64,000 nucleotides of DNA from Pseudothauera rhizosphaerae. GTDB lineage: Bacteria; Pseudomonadota; Gammaproteobacteria; Burkholderiales; Rhodocyclaceae. The notes under the pieces are model-generated. The model searched no databases. It had not been told where the DNA came from and saw only the letters and a program-made list of their open reading frames with translations. The position numbers were made by a program, and so were the translations under genes. The number at the start of each line of letters is the position of its first letter. Position 1 is the first letter of the stretch. Positions 16,240 to 25,195 of this stretch are shown here, one piece after another. Where the stretch lies: the NCBI RefSeq assembly GCF_004801305.1, contig NZ_SSOD01000003.1:186001-250000 (forward strand). The letters are read 5' to 3'.

Positions 16240-17217
16240 ATGTTCGCCTACGTCGTCCGCCGCCTGATCTACGCCGTGCCCATCCTGATCGGCGTGAACC
16301 TGCTCACCTTCCTGCTCTTCTTCGTGGTCAATTCCCCCGACGACATGGCACGCATGCACCTGGGCGCGCGCCACGCCAGCGCGGAGGGCATCGAGCGCTG
16401 GAAGGTGGAGCGCGGCTACGACAAACCCACCTTCTGGAACGCGGAGGCCGACGGGGCGGGGCGGCTCACGGACACCATCTTCTTCGACAAGTCCCTGCGC
16501 ATGTTCGCCTTCGACTTCGGCAGCGCCGACGACGGGCGCGACATCGGCCGCGAGATCCGCGACCGCATGGGGCCGTCGCTGGCCATCGCCGTGCCCACCT
16601 TCATTCTCGGCCTGTTCGCCGCCGTCTCCTTCGCCCTGCTGCTGGTGTTCTTCCGCGCCACCTACCTGGATTTCTGGGGCGTGGTGGCCTGCGTGGCGAT
16701 GATGTCCATATCGAGTCTGTTCTACATCATCGGCGGGCAGTGGCTGGTGTCCAAGATCTGGGCGCTGGTGCCCATCTCCGGCTACGCGCCGGGGCTGGAC
16801 GCGGCGCGCTTCCTGGTGCTGCCGGTGCTGATCAGCGTGATCGCCGGGGTGGGCTCCAGCGTGCGCTGGTACCGCACCATCTTCCTGGAGGAAATCTCCC
16901 GCGACTACGTGCGCACGGCCCGCGCCAAGGGCCTGTCGGAACTGGTGGTGCTGTTCCGCCACGTGCTCAAGAACGCCATGATCCCCATCCTCACCGGCGT
17001 CGTGGTGGTGATCCCGATGCTCTTCATGGGCAGCCTGCTGGTGGAATCCTTCTTCGGCGTGCCGGGGCTGGGCAGCTACACCATAGACGCCATCAGCGCC
17101 CAGGACTTCGCCGTGGTGCGGGCCATGGTGTTCATCGGCTCGGTGCTCTACATCGTCGGGCTCATCCTCACCGACCTGTCCTACACCCTGGTGGATCCCA
17201 GGGTGCGGCTGGAATAG
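16240..17217 (+). CDS. ABC transporter permease (DppB/YejB type)
   Basis: 325 residues from ATG 16240; reading further upstream would run through the REP element. It is an integral membrane permease of the oligopeptide family: N-terminal helix MFAYVVRRLIYAVPILIGVN as in DppB, a long periplasmic insert (about 45-125), then five further helices. The EAA loop that contacts the ATPase is visible as EISRDYVRTARAKGLSELVV, with the conserved Gly. It ends at TAG just before the second permease, so the two are translationally close. No ATP-binding subunit is present in the neighbourhood. Confidence 0.9.
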   Translation: MFAYVVRRLIYAVPILIGVNLLTFLLFFVVNSPDDMARMHLGARHASAEGIERWKVERGYDKPTFWNAEADGAGRLTDTIFFDKSLRMFAFDFGSADDGRDIGREIRDRMGPSLAIAVPTFILGLFAAVSFALLLVFFRATYLDFWGVVACVAMMSISSLFYIIGGQWLVSKIWALVPISGYAPGLDAARFLVLPVLISVIAGVGSSVRWYRTIFLEEISRDYVRTARAKGLSELVVLFRHVLKNAMIPILTGVVVVIPMLFMGSLLVESFFGVPGLGSYTIDAISAQDFAVVRAMVFIGSVLYIVGLILTDLSYTLVDPRVRLE

Positions 17218-18636
17218 ATGATGGACTTCCAGCCTGTGCTGCTGTGGACCGACCTGCTGTTCTTCCTGCTGCTCGCTGCGGGCGTGGCCACCGTGCTGCA
17301 TGTGCGCCGCAGCGTGCCCTTGCGGGCAGCCTGGCGCAAGGTCGGCCGGCGGCCGGTGGGCATGGCTTCGGCCACCGTGCTGGCGGTCTTCCTGCTCGTC
17401 GGCGTGGCCGACAGCCTGCACTTCCGCCCCCAGTTGCCACCGGTGGAAGGCGCGTCGGCCGACGCCGCAGCCGTGTATTCGTCCGAGGTGCTGTCCGTGC
17501 TGGACGTGGTGCTGGAACCCCTGCGCACGCGCACCGAGAAGACCTATTCGGCCCCGTTCGCGGATCGCCTCTACGTGCGGGAAACCGCGGAACTGCCCGA
17601 GGGCGGGCAGGCGCGCATCCATCCGCGCCTGGAATACGGCGCCGCCCATCTGGCCGACCCGGAGGCCGAGCGGACGGCGGACGTGGCCCGCCGCCTGGCG
17701 GGCGGGATGCTGGCCGCCGCCGTGCTGTGGCTGCTGCCCGTCCTGCTCACGGCGGCCGGCGTGGCGCGCAAGGCCGGCATTCCCTTCACCGCGGGCCTGC
17801 GGCGGCTCGCCCAAGGCGACACCGCACTGGCCTGGCGCGCGGTGCTCGCCGCGCTGGCGGTGATCCTGCTGCTGGCCTGCATCGCTGCGGTGCTCGCACC
17901 CTGGTATCACGTCTTCGGCACCGACAAGGTGGGGCAGGACGTGTTCTACCAGGCCCTGAAGAGCGTGCGCACGGCGCTGGTGATCGGCACGCTGACCACG
18001 CTGGTCATGCTGCCCTTCGCGGTGGCGCTGGGCGTGCTGGCGGGCTATCTGGGCGGCTGGGTGGACGACGTCATCCAGTACCTCTACACCGTGCTCAGCG
18101 CCATCCCCGGCGTGCTGCTGATCGCCGCCGCGGTGCTGATGATGCAGGTGGTCATCGACACCCACCCGCAGTGGTTCGCCACCGCCGCGGAACGGGCCGA
18201 TGCGCGCCTGCTCGCCCTGTGCCTGATCCTGGGCATCACGAGCTGGACCGGCCTGTGCCGCCTGCTGCGGGGCGAGACGCTCAAATTGCGCGAGCTGGAA
18301 TACGTGCAGGCCGCCCGCGCCTTCGGCGTGCGCACCCCGTCCATCCTGCGCCGCCACGTGCTGCCCAACGTCATGCACATCGTGCTGATCGCGCTGGTGA
18401 TGGACTTCTCCGGCCTGGTGCTCGCCGAAGCCGTGCTGTCCTACATCGGCATCGGCGTGGACCCCACCATGACCAGCTTCGGCACCATGATCAACATGGC
18501 GCGCGCCGAACTCGCCCGCGAGCCCATGGTGTGGTGGTCCCTGGCCGCAGCGTTCTGCTTCATGTTCGTGCTGGTGCTGGCCGCCAACCTGTTCGCCGAC
18601 GCCGTGCGCGACGCCTTCGACCCCCGGCGCGGGTAA
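17218..18636 (+). CDS. ABC transporter permease (DppC/YejE type)
   Basis: 472 residues, directly after the first permease. The N-terminal 30 residues hold one transmembrane helix, followed by a long periplasmic part (about 60-160), a second helix and the permease core (about 240-465). The core carries GTDKVGQDVFYQALKSVRTA, the usual OppC entry motif, and an EAA loop in REL-EYVQAARAFGVRTPSI. It is longer than standard DppC (about 300), as in YejE-like proteins. Together with the preceding genes it would make a peptide importer; the ATPases must be encoded elsewhere or the system is incomplete. The next gene belongs to an unrelated iron-uptake unit. Confidence 0.88.
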   Translation: MMDFQPVLLWTDLLFFLLLAAGVATVLHVRRSVPLRAAWRKVGRRPVGMASATVLAVFLLVGVADSLHFRPQLPPVEGASADAAAVYSSEVLSVLDVVLEPLRTRTEKTYSAPFADRLYVRETAELPEGGQARIHPRLEYGAAHLADPEAERTADVARRLAGGMLAAAVLWLLPVLLTAAGVARKAGIPFTAGLRRLAQGDTALAWRAVLAALAVILLLACIAAVLAPWYHVFGTDKVGQDVFYQALKSVRTALVIGTLTTLVMLPFAVALGVLAGYLGGWVDDVIQYLYTVLSAIPGVLLIAAAVLMMQVVIDTHPQWFATAAERADARLLALCLILGITSWTGLCRLLRGETLKLRELEYVQAARAFGVRTPSILRRHVLPNVMHIVLIALVMDFSGLVLAEAVLSYIGIGVDPTMTSFGTMINMARAELAREPMVWWSLAAAFCFMFVLVLAANLFADAVRDAFDPRRG

Positions 18637-18668
18637 CTCTTGTTTCGGCGGCATCCGGCCGGACCGGA

Positions 18669-18698
18669 TTGTCCGGGCGGGATCGTCTGGCTTATGAT
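18669..18698 (+). promoter_or_regulatory. Sigma-70-like promoter of the iron-uptake operon
   Basis: -35 TTGTCC (18669-18674), 18-base spacer, -10 TATGAT (18693-18698). The Fur box begins at the last base of the -10, so Fur binding would block polymerase. Confidence 0.6.
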
Positions 18699-18712
18699 GA
18701 GAATAATTCTCA
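18698..18712. promoter_or_regulatory. Fur box
   Basis: TGAGAATAATTCTCA is a perfect 7-1-7 palindrome matching the Fur core TGATAATNATTATCA at 13 of 15 positions. It lies about 50 bases before the ECF sigma gene and overlaps its promoter, so the sigma/FecR/receptor unit should be repressed by Fe-Fur when iron is plentiful. Confidence 0.88.
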
Positions 18713-18764
18713 AACTCATCATGGTCCGCGCCAGCGTCCGACCGCCCAACGACAGGAGCCCGCC

Positions 18765-19274
18765 GTGTCGGCCGCCGAATCCGCAATGCAGCAGGAAATC
18801 GAATCCCTCTATAGTGACCATCATGGTTGGCTGCAAGGCTGGCTGCGGCGCAAGCTGGGCAACGCCAGCGATGCCGCCGACCTGGCCCACGACACCTTCC
18901 TGCGCATCCTCGCCGGCCGCCATGCCGCCGACATCCTCGAACCGCGCAAGTACCTGGTGACCATCGCCAACGGGCTGGTCATCGACCGCTTCCGCCGCCA
19001 GGCCATCGAAAGCGCCTACCTCGAAACGCTCGCCGCCCGCCCCGAGCCGCTGGCCGTCTCGCCGGAAACCCGCGCGCTGATCCTCGAAACCCTGTTCGCC
19101 ATCGATCGCATGCTCGACGAACTCGGCCCGCGCAGCCGCGAGATCTTCCTGCTCGCCCAGTTCGAGGGGCTGGGTTACGCGCAGATCGGCGAACGCCTGG
19201 GGGTCTCCGTCACCACCGTCAAGAAGCATCTCGTGCGTGCCCTGGCGAGATGCCTGGCGCTGGCGGCCGACTGA
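18765..19274 (+). CDS. ECF RNA polymerase sigma factor, FecI type
   Basis: 169 residues from GTG 18765 with AGGAG seven bases upstream; an alternative ATG lies at 18786. Region 2 is at about 15-80 (YSDHHGWLQGWLRRKLGNAS, DLAHDTFLRILAG) and region 4 at about 110-165 (LGPRSREIFLLAQFEGLGYA, then VTTVKKHLVRAL), the layout of iron-starvation sigma factors. FecI-type factors are held by a FecR-type regulator and released when the outer-membrane receptor binds its siderophore. Here the FecR gene follows after 4 bases and the receptor after that. A Fur box controls the unit. Confidence 0.93.
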   Translation: MSAAESAMQQEIESLYSDHHGWLQGWLRRKLGNASDAADLAHDTFLRILAGRHAADILEPRKYLVTIANGLVIDRFRRQAIESAYLETLAARPEPLAVSPETRALILETLFAIDRMLDELGPRSREIFLLAQFEGLGYAQIGERLGVSVTTVKKHLVRALARCLALAAD

Positions 19275-19278
19275 CGCG

Positions 19279-20238
19279 ATGGCCGCGCTGGCCGCGGGCA
19301 CCGACCTGCCCGCCGACGTTCTCGAAGCCGCCGCCCACTGGTACGTCCAGCTCAACGACCGCGACGCTGGCGCGGACGTCCGGCAGGCCTGGCAAGCCTG
19401 GCTGGCCGCCGACGCCCGCCACCGCCGCGCCTGGGAACGCATGCAGGCGCTGGAGCGGCGCCTGGGCGGCCTGCCGCGGGACATCGTCGTCCCCACCCTG
19501 AACGGCGCCCGGGCCGGCCGGCGCCGCACCGTCAAGCTGCTCGCCCTGCTGCTCGCCGGCGGTGCCGCCGGCCTCGCCGCGCGGCAGAGCACGCCCTGGC
19601 AGCTTGCCACCGCCGACCACCGGACCGGCACCGGCGAGCATCGCCGGATCGAACTTGCCGACGGCGGCACCCTCGACCTCGGCACCGCCTCCGCGGTCGA
19701 CATCGACTACGGCCCCGGCCTGCGCCTGCTGCGCCTGCATGCCGGCGAAATCCTGGTGCGGACGGCCAGCGACCCGCGCCCCTTCGAGGTACGCACCGGG
19801 CAAGGCCGCATCCGCGCCCTCGGCACCCGCTTCAGCGTGCGCAGCGACGGCGACGGGCGCACGCGGGTGGCGGTCTTCGAGCACGCCGTCGAAATCCGGC
19901 CGGCCCATGCGGACGGGCCGCCGCTGCGCCTCGAAGCCGGACAGCGGGCGGACTTCTCGGCGCAGGCGGCCGACGCGCCGCGTCCCGTCGATGCCGGCCA
20001 GGCCGCCTGGGCGGAGGGCAAGCTGGTCGCCATCGACCAGCGCCTGGAGGACTTCCTCGCCGAACTCGCCCGCTACCGGCCGGGCATCCTCGGCTGCGAC
20101 CCGGCCATTGCCGACCTGCGCCTGTCCGGCGCCTTCCGCCTCGCCGACACCGACGCCGTGCTGGACAATCTGGCCGCCTCGCTGCCGGTCAGGGTGCGCT
20201 ACCGGACGCGCTATTGGGTGCGGATCGAGGCGCGGTAA
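19279..20238 (+). CDS. FecR-family sigma regulator (anti-sigma factor)
   Basis: 319 residues from ATG 19279, four bases after the sigma stop. The N-terminal cytoplasmic domain (about 1-75, DUF4880 type, with AAHWYVQLNDRDAG and ARHRRAWERMQALERRLGG) binds the sigma factor. One transmembrane helix follows (about 93-108, KLLALLLAGGAAGLAA), then the periplasmic FecR domain (about 125-220, HRRIELADGGTLDLGTASAV and LEAGQRADFS) and a C-terminal signalling part that contacts the receptor's N-terminal domain. It is the intermediate in surface signalling from the TonB-dependent receptor encoded next. Confidence 0.92.
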   Translation: MAALAAGTDLPADVLEAAAHWYVQLNDRDAGADVRQAWQAWLAADARHRRAWERMQALERRLGGLPRDIVVPTLNGARAGRRRTVKLLALLLAGGAAGLAARQSTPWQLATADHRTGTGEHRRIELADGGTLDLGTASAVDIDYGPGLRLLRLHAGEILVRTASDPRPFEVRTGQGRIRALGTRFSVRSDGDGRTRVAVFEHAVEIRPAHADGPPLRLEAGQRADFSAQAADAPRPVDAGQAAWAEGKLVAIDQRLEDFLAELARYRPGILGCDPAIADLRLSGAFRLADTDAVLDNLAASLPVRVRYRTRYWVRIEAR

Positions 20239-20340
20239 TTTTTTCATCAGGGGGTTGCTCTTTTCCCGGCCTGAACGGCCAACCAGATAGGCGCAGAAAA
20301 ACTGCACATCCGGTAACCCGTCAGGAAAGGAACCCTCTTC

Positions 20341-22815
20341 ATGCCGCACCGCCGCCTCACCCGCCTCCGCCCGCTCCCCCGAGCGCTGCGCGCTGCCCTG
20401 CTGGGCATCACCCTCGCCGGCCCCGCCACCGGCCTTGTCGCCGGCCTGACCGTCGCGCCGGCCGCCCACGCGCAGGATGCCAGCCGCAACTACAGCATCC
20501 CCGCCGGCCCGCTGGGGACCGTGCTCAGCACCTTCGCCGCCGCCGCCGACATCACCCTTTCCTTCGAAGCCGACCAGACCCGCGGCCTGCAGTCGCCAGG
20601 GCTGAACGGCCGGTACGGCGTCGCGGACGGCCTCGCCCGCCTGCTGGAAGGCAGCGGGCTGGAAGCAGTGCATCGCGGCAGCGGGAATTACGTGCTGCAG
20701 AAGACGCCGCCGGTGGTGAAGAGCGGGGCCGAGGCCGTCCTGCCGGCGGTGAACGTGACGGCCGAAAGCGAACGCAGCGCGACGACCGAGGGCACCGGCT
20801 CCTACGCCGCCAGCGGTTCCACGCTGTTCAAGGGCGCGCAATCCCTGAAAGAGATTCCCCAATCCGTCACCATCGTTACCCGCCAGCAGATGGACGATCA
20901 GGGACTGGATACGCTGGAAGAAGTGCTCAGCAACACCACCGGCATCACCCTGCGCACACGCCCGGACAACTGGACCGAGATCTATTCCCGCGGCTTCGTG
21001 ACGACCAACATTCAATACGACGGCATTCCATTGGTGCGGGGCTCCGCTTCCGGCAACGCTTCCAGCATCAGTGCCGCCTACCTCGACCGGGTCGAGGTGC
21101 TGCGCGGTGCGCAAGGTTTGCTGGAAGGCGCGGGGAACCCTGGCGGCGCCATCAACGTGGTGCGCAAACGCGGCTTGGCCGACACCGCCTTCCAGGTCGA
21201 AGGACGTATCGGCTCGTGGGACAAATATGGCGTGCGTCTTGACGCGGGCGGCGCGCTGAATGCGGACAAGACCCTGCGCGCCCGGGCCGTGCTGGATTAC
21301 GAGGACAAGGATTCCTTCGTCGATACGCTTTCCGGGCGCAATCTCAATGTCTATGGCGCGCTGGATTTCGATCTGACGCCGGACACCACCCTCGGCCTGG
21401 GCATCGCGCACGCATACTCGAAAGGCAGCCTTTCTTCCTACTATGGCGTGCCGCGCTACGCGGACGGCCGGGAACTGGACATCTCGCGCTCGACCTACGT
21501 GGGGGCCAAATGGAACGACGCAGAGCGGCGCGAAACCCAGGTCTTCGTCGATCTGGAGCACCGTTTCAGCCCGGACTGGAAACTGAAGATCACCGGCGCG
21601 CATATCGAGGAGGATTGGGACTCCGCGACTTCCGCAGGCATGGGACTGGTTCCCGTGGGTGGCAGCAGCATGCCCTATGGCGTGGGCTATGACTATGGCT
21701 ACGGCGCCAAGAGCGCCGGACTGGATGCCAGCCTGAGCGGAAAATTCTCCTTCCTGGGCGTGCAGCATGAAACGCTGCTGGGCGGCAGCTATGCCAGGCA
21801 AGAACGTGACGACGGCTACCTGCAATACTGGAACCACGCGGCCTATGGCGACGTATTCAACGTCGACCACGACGTGCCACGGCTGGGGACGACCGCGCCG
21901 ACAGGCATCTGGAATGGAACCAGCGATACTCGCCAGAAAGGGCTGTATGGCATGTTGCGCAGCCACCTGACCGATGCACTGACCCTGGTATTGGGCGCGC
22001 GCGCCAGTTGGTATGAGTATGAGAGCAACGGCAAGACGACCATGAAGGAAACCGGCGAAACGACGCCCTATGCCGGCTTGGTCTATGCACTGACGCCCCA
22101 GTGGTCGGCCTATGCCAGCTATGCCGACATTTTCCAGCCGCAAACCGCTACCGATGCCAACCGCCGGGTGCTGGAACCCATCGTCGGCGCCAATTACGAA
22201 GTCGGCGTCAAGGGGGAACTCTTCGACGGCGCCCTGAACGCCTCGCTGGCGATTTTCCGGATCGATCAGGAAAACCGGGCGGTCACCGATCTCGTTTCGC
22301 CGCCGGTTTGCGGCGATTCGGGTACGAACCGCTGCTCGCGAGCCGCCGGCAAGGTGCGCAGCGAAGGCGTCGAACTGGAGGCCCACGGCAAACTGGCCGC
22401 TGGCTGGCAGGTCACTGGGGGCTATACCTACAACCGAAACGAATACCTGAACGACAATGTCGCAACCAACGTCGGCAAACCGTTCGAATACGTGACACCC
22501 AAGCATATGCTGCGGCTATGGTCGGACTATCGGTTGCCCGGCGAACTGAACCAGTGGCGGGTGGGGGTCGGGGTCAACTACCGCAGCGAGCAGAAGTCCA
22601 ACAACCCCGCCATGCAGAAGAACCCCATCCAGGGTGCCTATGCCGTGTGGAATGCCAGAGTGGCCTACCAGATCGACAAGACCTGGCAAGCCGCGCTGAA
22701 CATCGACAACGTGTTCGACAAGCGCTACTTCTCTTACGTCGAAGACTATTGGCACTGGTACAACTACTTTGGCGCCCCGCGCAATTTCACGCTGACCGTG
22801 CGCGGCAGTTTCTGA
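20341..22815 (+). CDS. TonB-dependent siderophore receptor with signalling (STN) domain
   Basis: 824 residues. Signal peptide about 1-43, ending AAHAQ. The STN (secretin/TonB short N-terminal) signalling domain is at about 48-118 (NYSIPAGPLGTVLSTFAAAA), which marks a receptor that signals to FecR. The plug follows at about 150-270 (KEIPQSVTIVTRQQMDDQGL, TTGITLRTRPDN, DRVEVLRGAQGLLEGAGNP), then a 22-strand barrel ending in FTLTVRGSF with the terminal Phe. The family is that of FpvA/FoxA/FhuE-like ferric-siderophore receptors; the exact siderophore is not readable. It lies 102 bases after FecR and should share Fur and sigma control. A terminator hairpin follows. Confidence 0.93.
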   Translation: MPHRRLTRLRPLPRALRAALLGITLAGPATGLVAGLTVAPAAHAQDASRNYSIPAGPLGTVLSTFAAAADITLSFEADQTRGLQSPGLNGRYGVADGLARLLEGSGLEAVHRGSGNYVLQKTPPVVKSGAEAVLPAVNVTAESERSATTEGTGSYAASGSTLFKGAQSLKEIPQSVTIVTRQQMDDQGLDTLEEVLSNTTGITLRTRPDNWTEIYSRGFVTTNIQYDGIPLVRGSASGNASSISAAYLDRVEVLRGAQGLLEGAGNPGGAINVVRKRGLADTAFQVEGRIGSWDKYGVRLDAGGALNADKTLRARAVLDYEDKDSFVDTLSGRNLNVYGALDFDLTPDTTLGLGIAHAYSKGSLSSYYGVPRYADGRELDISRSTYVGAKWNDAERRETQVFVDLEHRFSPDWKLKITGAHIEEDWDSATSAGMGLVPVGGSSMPYGVGYDYGYGAKSAGLDASLSGKFSFLGVQHETLLGGSYARQERDDGYLQYWNHAAYGDVFNVDHDVPRLGTTAPTGIWNGTSDTRQKGLYGMLRSHLTDALTLVLGARASWYEYESNGKTTMKETGETTPYAGLVYALTPQWSAYASYADIFQPQTATDANRRVLEPIVGANYEVGVKGELFDGALNASLAIFRIDQENRAVTDLVSPPVCGDSGTNRCSRAAGKVRSEGVELEAHGKLAAGWQVTGGYTYNRNEYLNDNVATNVGKPFEYVTPKHMLRLWSDYRLPGELNQWRVGVGVNYRSEQKSNNPAMQKNPIQGAYAVWNARVAYQIDKTWQAALNIDNVFDKRYFSYVEDYWHWYNYFGAPRNFTLTVRGSF

Positions 22816-22840
22816 ACGCACGGCTCCCTGCTTTGTCGGT

Positions 22841-22872
22841 AATTGGCGCTGTCATGGCGAACAGCGCCAATT
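22841..22872 (+). terminator. Hairpin terminator after the siderophore receptor
   Basis: A 12-bp stem AATTGGCGCTGT / ACAGCGCCAATT with an 8-base loop, followed by CTCTTTCCC. It separates the receptor from the PepSY gene, though read-through is likely because the two work together. Confidence 0.6.
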
Positions 22873-22909
22873 CTCTTTCCCCACCAACAACACACTGCAT
22901 CTTCCTTTC

Positions 22910-24634
22910 ATGGCCCAACCCAAATCCTCTGCCCGCTGGTGGTTCCTCGCCCATAGCTGGCTGGCGCTGCCCATCTGGGTGTTCCTGTTCTTCGTCTGTC
23001 TCACCGGCAGCATCGCCACGGTCAGCCAGGAGATCGTCTGGCTGGCCGATCCCAAGGTGCGCGCCAATCCGCCTTCCGGCGATGCGCAGATGCTGGGCTA
23101 CGACGAGATCGTCGCCGTCATCGCCCGCGAGCATCCGGACGCGGCCATACAGAGCATCTCCCGCCCGGTGAAATCCATGTTCGCCTGGACCGTGCGCGCC
23201 AGCTACCCGGATACCCGCACGGTCAACCATTACGTCAATCCCTACACCGGCCGCATCCAGGGCAGCGAGCCGGACGGCTTTTCCTTCCGCCAGTTCATCC
23301 GGGGCCTGCACGGCTGGCTGCTGATGCCGTTCGACGAGGGCTTCAACCTGGCCTGGTATGCCGTTTCCGTGCTGGCCCTGCCGCTGCTCGGTTCGCTGAT
23401 CACCGGGCTGGTGGTCTACAAGCGCTTCTGGCGCGGCTTCCTGCATCCCCGGCTGCGCTTCGACCGCGGCAGCCGGGTGTTCTGGGGCGACCTGCACCGG
23501 CTGGCCGGCATCTGGTCGATTCCCTTCATCCTGATCATGGCGGTGACCGGGCTGTGGTTCCTGATCCTGGCCATTCTCACCGATACCCATACCGAACTCC
23601 CTTCCACCGCCCCCGACCTGCCGGTGCTGGTGGCCCGCGACGACATTCCCGTGGTGGCGGCCGGCCAGCCGGCGCCGCGCATCGGCCTGAACCAGGCCGC
23701 GGCCTTGATGCGGGCGCATTTCCCCGACGTCGAGCCGGCTTCGCTCAGCCTGGGCAGCCATGCCTTCAGCCCCATCACCGTCCGGGGGCAGGGCGCGGCC
23801 TGGCCCTTGCTGAGCGAATTCGCCCAGATCAACCCGTATACGGCCAAGGTGGAGCACGTCCGCCGCATCGCCGACCGTTCCGGGCTGGAATTGTTCACCG
23901 GCTCCATGCGGCCGCTGCACACCGGCGATTTCGCCGGACTGTGGCTGAAGCTGGTCTATTTCGTCTTCGGCCTGCTGCTCACCCTGATGGTCGCCTCCGG
24001 CCTGCTGATCTGGACGAAGCGCACCGTGAAGGCAACGGCGGCGGTGCTGAAGGGCGCCAAGGGCGGGGAGGACGAGGCCATCGACGCGCCGCTGCCCGCC
24101 TCCCTCGCACCGCCGGAGAGCGGCGCGGCGGCCGGCCTGGCCCGCCAATGGAAGCGCTGGCGCTTCCACCTGAGCGCCGTGCTGCTGGCGCTGCCGCTGG
24201 TCTATCTGCCGCAGTACCTGGAAGACCGCAAGCCGGCCCGGCTGTTCGGGCTGGGAGAGCGGGAAGTCGGGCAGTTCATGGTCGGCACCTGGCCGGTGAA
24301 GCTGGGTGAATGGCGTACCGAAGCGCCCAAGCTGCACGATGGCGAATACGAGAAATCCTTCACCCTGGCCTTGTGCCAAGACTGCATCGCTCAGGTGAAG
24401 GCCGCCTATCTGCGCATCGGCAAGCCGCGCGGCGACGTCCGCACCTCGGGCGTGCTGTTCTCCGGCAGCCCCTACCGGATGTCGGCGGATCTGCGCGTGC
24501 CGGAAAACCTCCAGCCGGAGGTCGAACTGTGGCTGACGCTGGAAGGCTGGGACGGCACCGTGCATCGCCAGGCCATTCCGCTGGCCGACGCCTCGCCCGC
24601 CACCGTGAAATGGGCACAGGAAAGGAGCCAATGA
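22910..24634 (+). CDS. PepSY-associated membrane protein (probable siderophore-iron reductase)
   Basis: 574 residues. Four or five transmembrane segments: about 13-36 (SWLALPIWVFLFFVCLTGSI), about 145-172, about 195-222 and about 355-375, plus a late one near 425. PepSY-type modules lie in the periplasmic parts (HPDAAIQSISRPVKSMFAWT; NHYVNPYTGRIQGSEPDGF). Conserved membrane His residues (AHSWLALP, LHGWLLMP, LHRLAGIW) fit haem-binding reductases of the FoxB/FpvG/PiuB group that release iron from imported siderophores. It follows the receptor gene and supports that role. The C-terminal ~130 residues are extra and periplasmic. Confidence 0.85.
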   Translation: MAQPKSSARWWFLAHSWLALPIWVFLFFVCLTGSIATVSQEIVWLADPKVRANPPSGDAQMLGYDEIVAVIAREHPDAAIQSISRPVKSMFAWTVRASYPDTRTVNHYVNPYTGRIQGSEPDGFSFRQFIRGLHGWLLMPFDEGFNLAWYAVSVLALPLLGSLITGLVVYKRFWRGFLHPRLRFDRGSRVFWGDLHRLAGIWSIPFILIMAVTGLWFLILAILTDTHTELPSTAPDLPVLVARDDIPVVAAGQPAPRIGLNQAAALMRAHFPDVEPASLSLGSHAFSPITVRGQGAAWPLLSEFAQINPYTAKVEHVRRIADRSGLELFTGSMRPLHTGDFAGLWLKLVYFVFGLLLTLMVASGLLIWTKRTVKATAAVLKGAKGGEDEAIDAPLPASLAPPESGAAAGLARQWKRWRFHLSAVLLALPLVYLPQYLEDRKPARLFGLGEREVGQFMVGTWPVKLGEWRTEAPKLHDGEYEKSFTLALCQDCIAQVKAAYLRIGKPRGDVRTSGVLFSGSPYRMSADLRVPENLQPEVELWLTLEGWDGTVHRQAIPLADASPATVKWAQERSQ

Positions 24635-24635
24635 C

Positions 24636-24944
24636 ATGAACGCCATCCCTTATGCGCTGGCCGCCGGCCTGCTGCTCGCTGCCGCGCCGGCGCTGGCCCA
24701 CCACCCCTTCGGCGAATGCGCCCACCTGAACCCGGAAACCGTCCGCTGCAGCGGCGGCTTCGACGAGAAACCCATCCCCGGCCTGCGCATCGACGTGCTG
24801 GACGGGGACGACAACATATTGATCGGCGGACGACTGGATGCGCAGGCATCCTTCACCTTCGAAAGACCGGCCGTGCCTTTTTACGTGCTTATCGACGCTG
24901 GGCCGGGACATGTCGTGGAGATCGACGGCGAAGAGGTGAAGTGA
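24636..24944 (+). CDS. Small periplasmic protein of the siderophore-reductase operon
   Basis: 102 residues, one base after the PepSY protein stop. Signal peptide about 1-21 (cleavage after ALA), then a compact beta-rich domain with His-His at the mature N-terminus (HHPFGEC), two Cys (GECAHLNPETVRCSGGF) that could form a disulphide, and a conserved ending FYVLIDAGPGHVVEIDGEE. Similar short proteins accompany PepSY iron reductases in Pseudomonas and relatives, from memory; the function is not established. The His/Cys-rich N-terminus may bind metal (inference). Confidence 0.75.
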   Translation: MNAIPYALAAGLLLAAAPALAHHPFGECAHLNPETVRCSGGFDEKPIPGLRIDVLDGDDNILIGGRLDAQASFTFERPAVPFYVLIDAGPGHVVEIDGEEVK

Positions 24945-25195
24945 GGAAAGAGGAGCCTTGCTTCGCGGTGTAGCGTTCGGCCCGTTTCGTCCCTCATTTC
25001 ATCTCCCGTTGACGGCGGATGGGCTCTGCAACTGGGGCACGGCGGTACTCAGCCATGCGTCCGCATGGGGGCCAGCCCGCGATGTGGCGTCCGGGAATCC
25101 CGACAGATGCCCCACCTGACCGCAGTCAAGTCCGGCGCCCGGCGCACTATAGTATCCTCCGGCCCTCGATTCCCTCCTCAGGACCGACAGACCCG

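Noticed and set aside
13852-18786. Very long minus-strand open frame opposite fabI, the ABC transporter and the sigma gene
   Set aside because: It is a high-GC shadow: composition is His/Gln/Arg/Gly-rich, it crosses several well-supported genes on the other strand and shows no domain.
24945-25195. Molybdenum-cofactor riboswitch before mobB
   Set aside because: No recognisable conserved riboswitch core was seen; the region looks like ordinary leader sequence.
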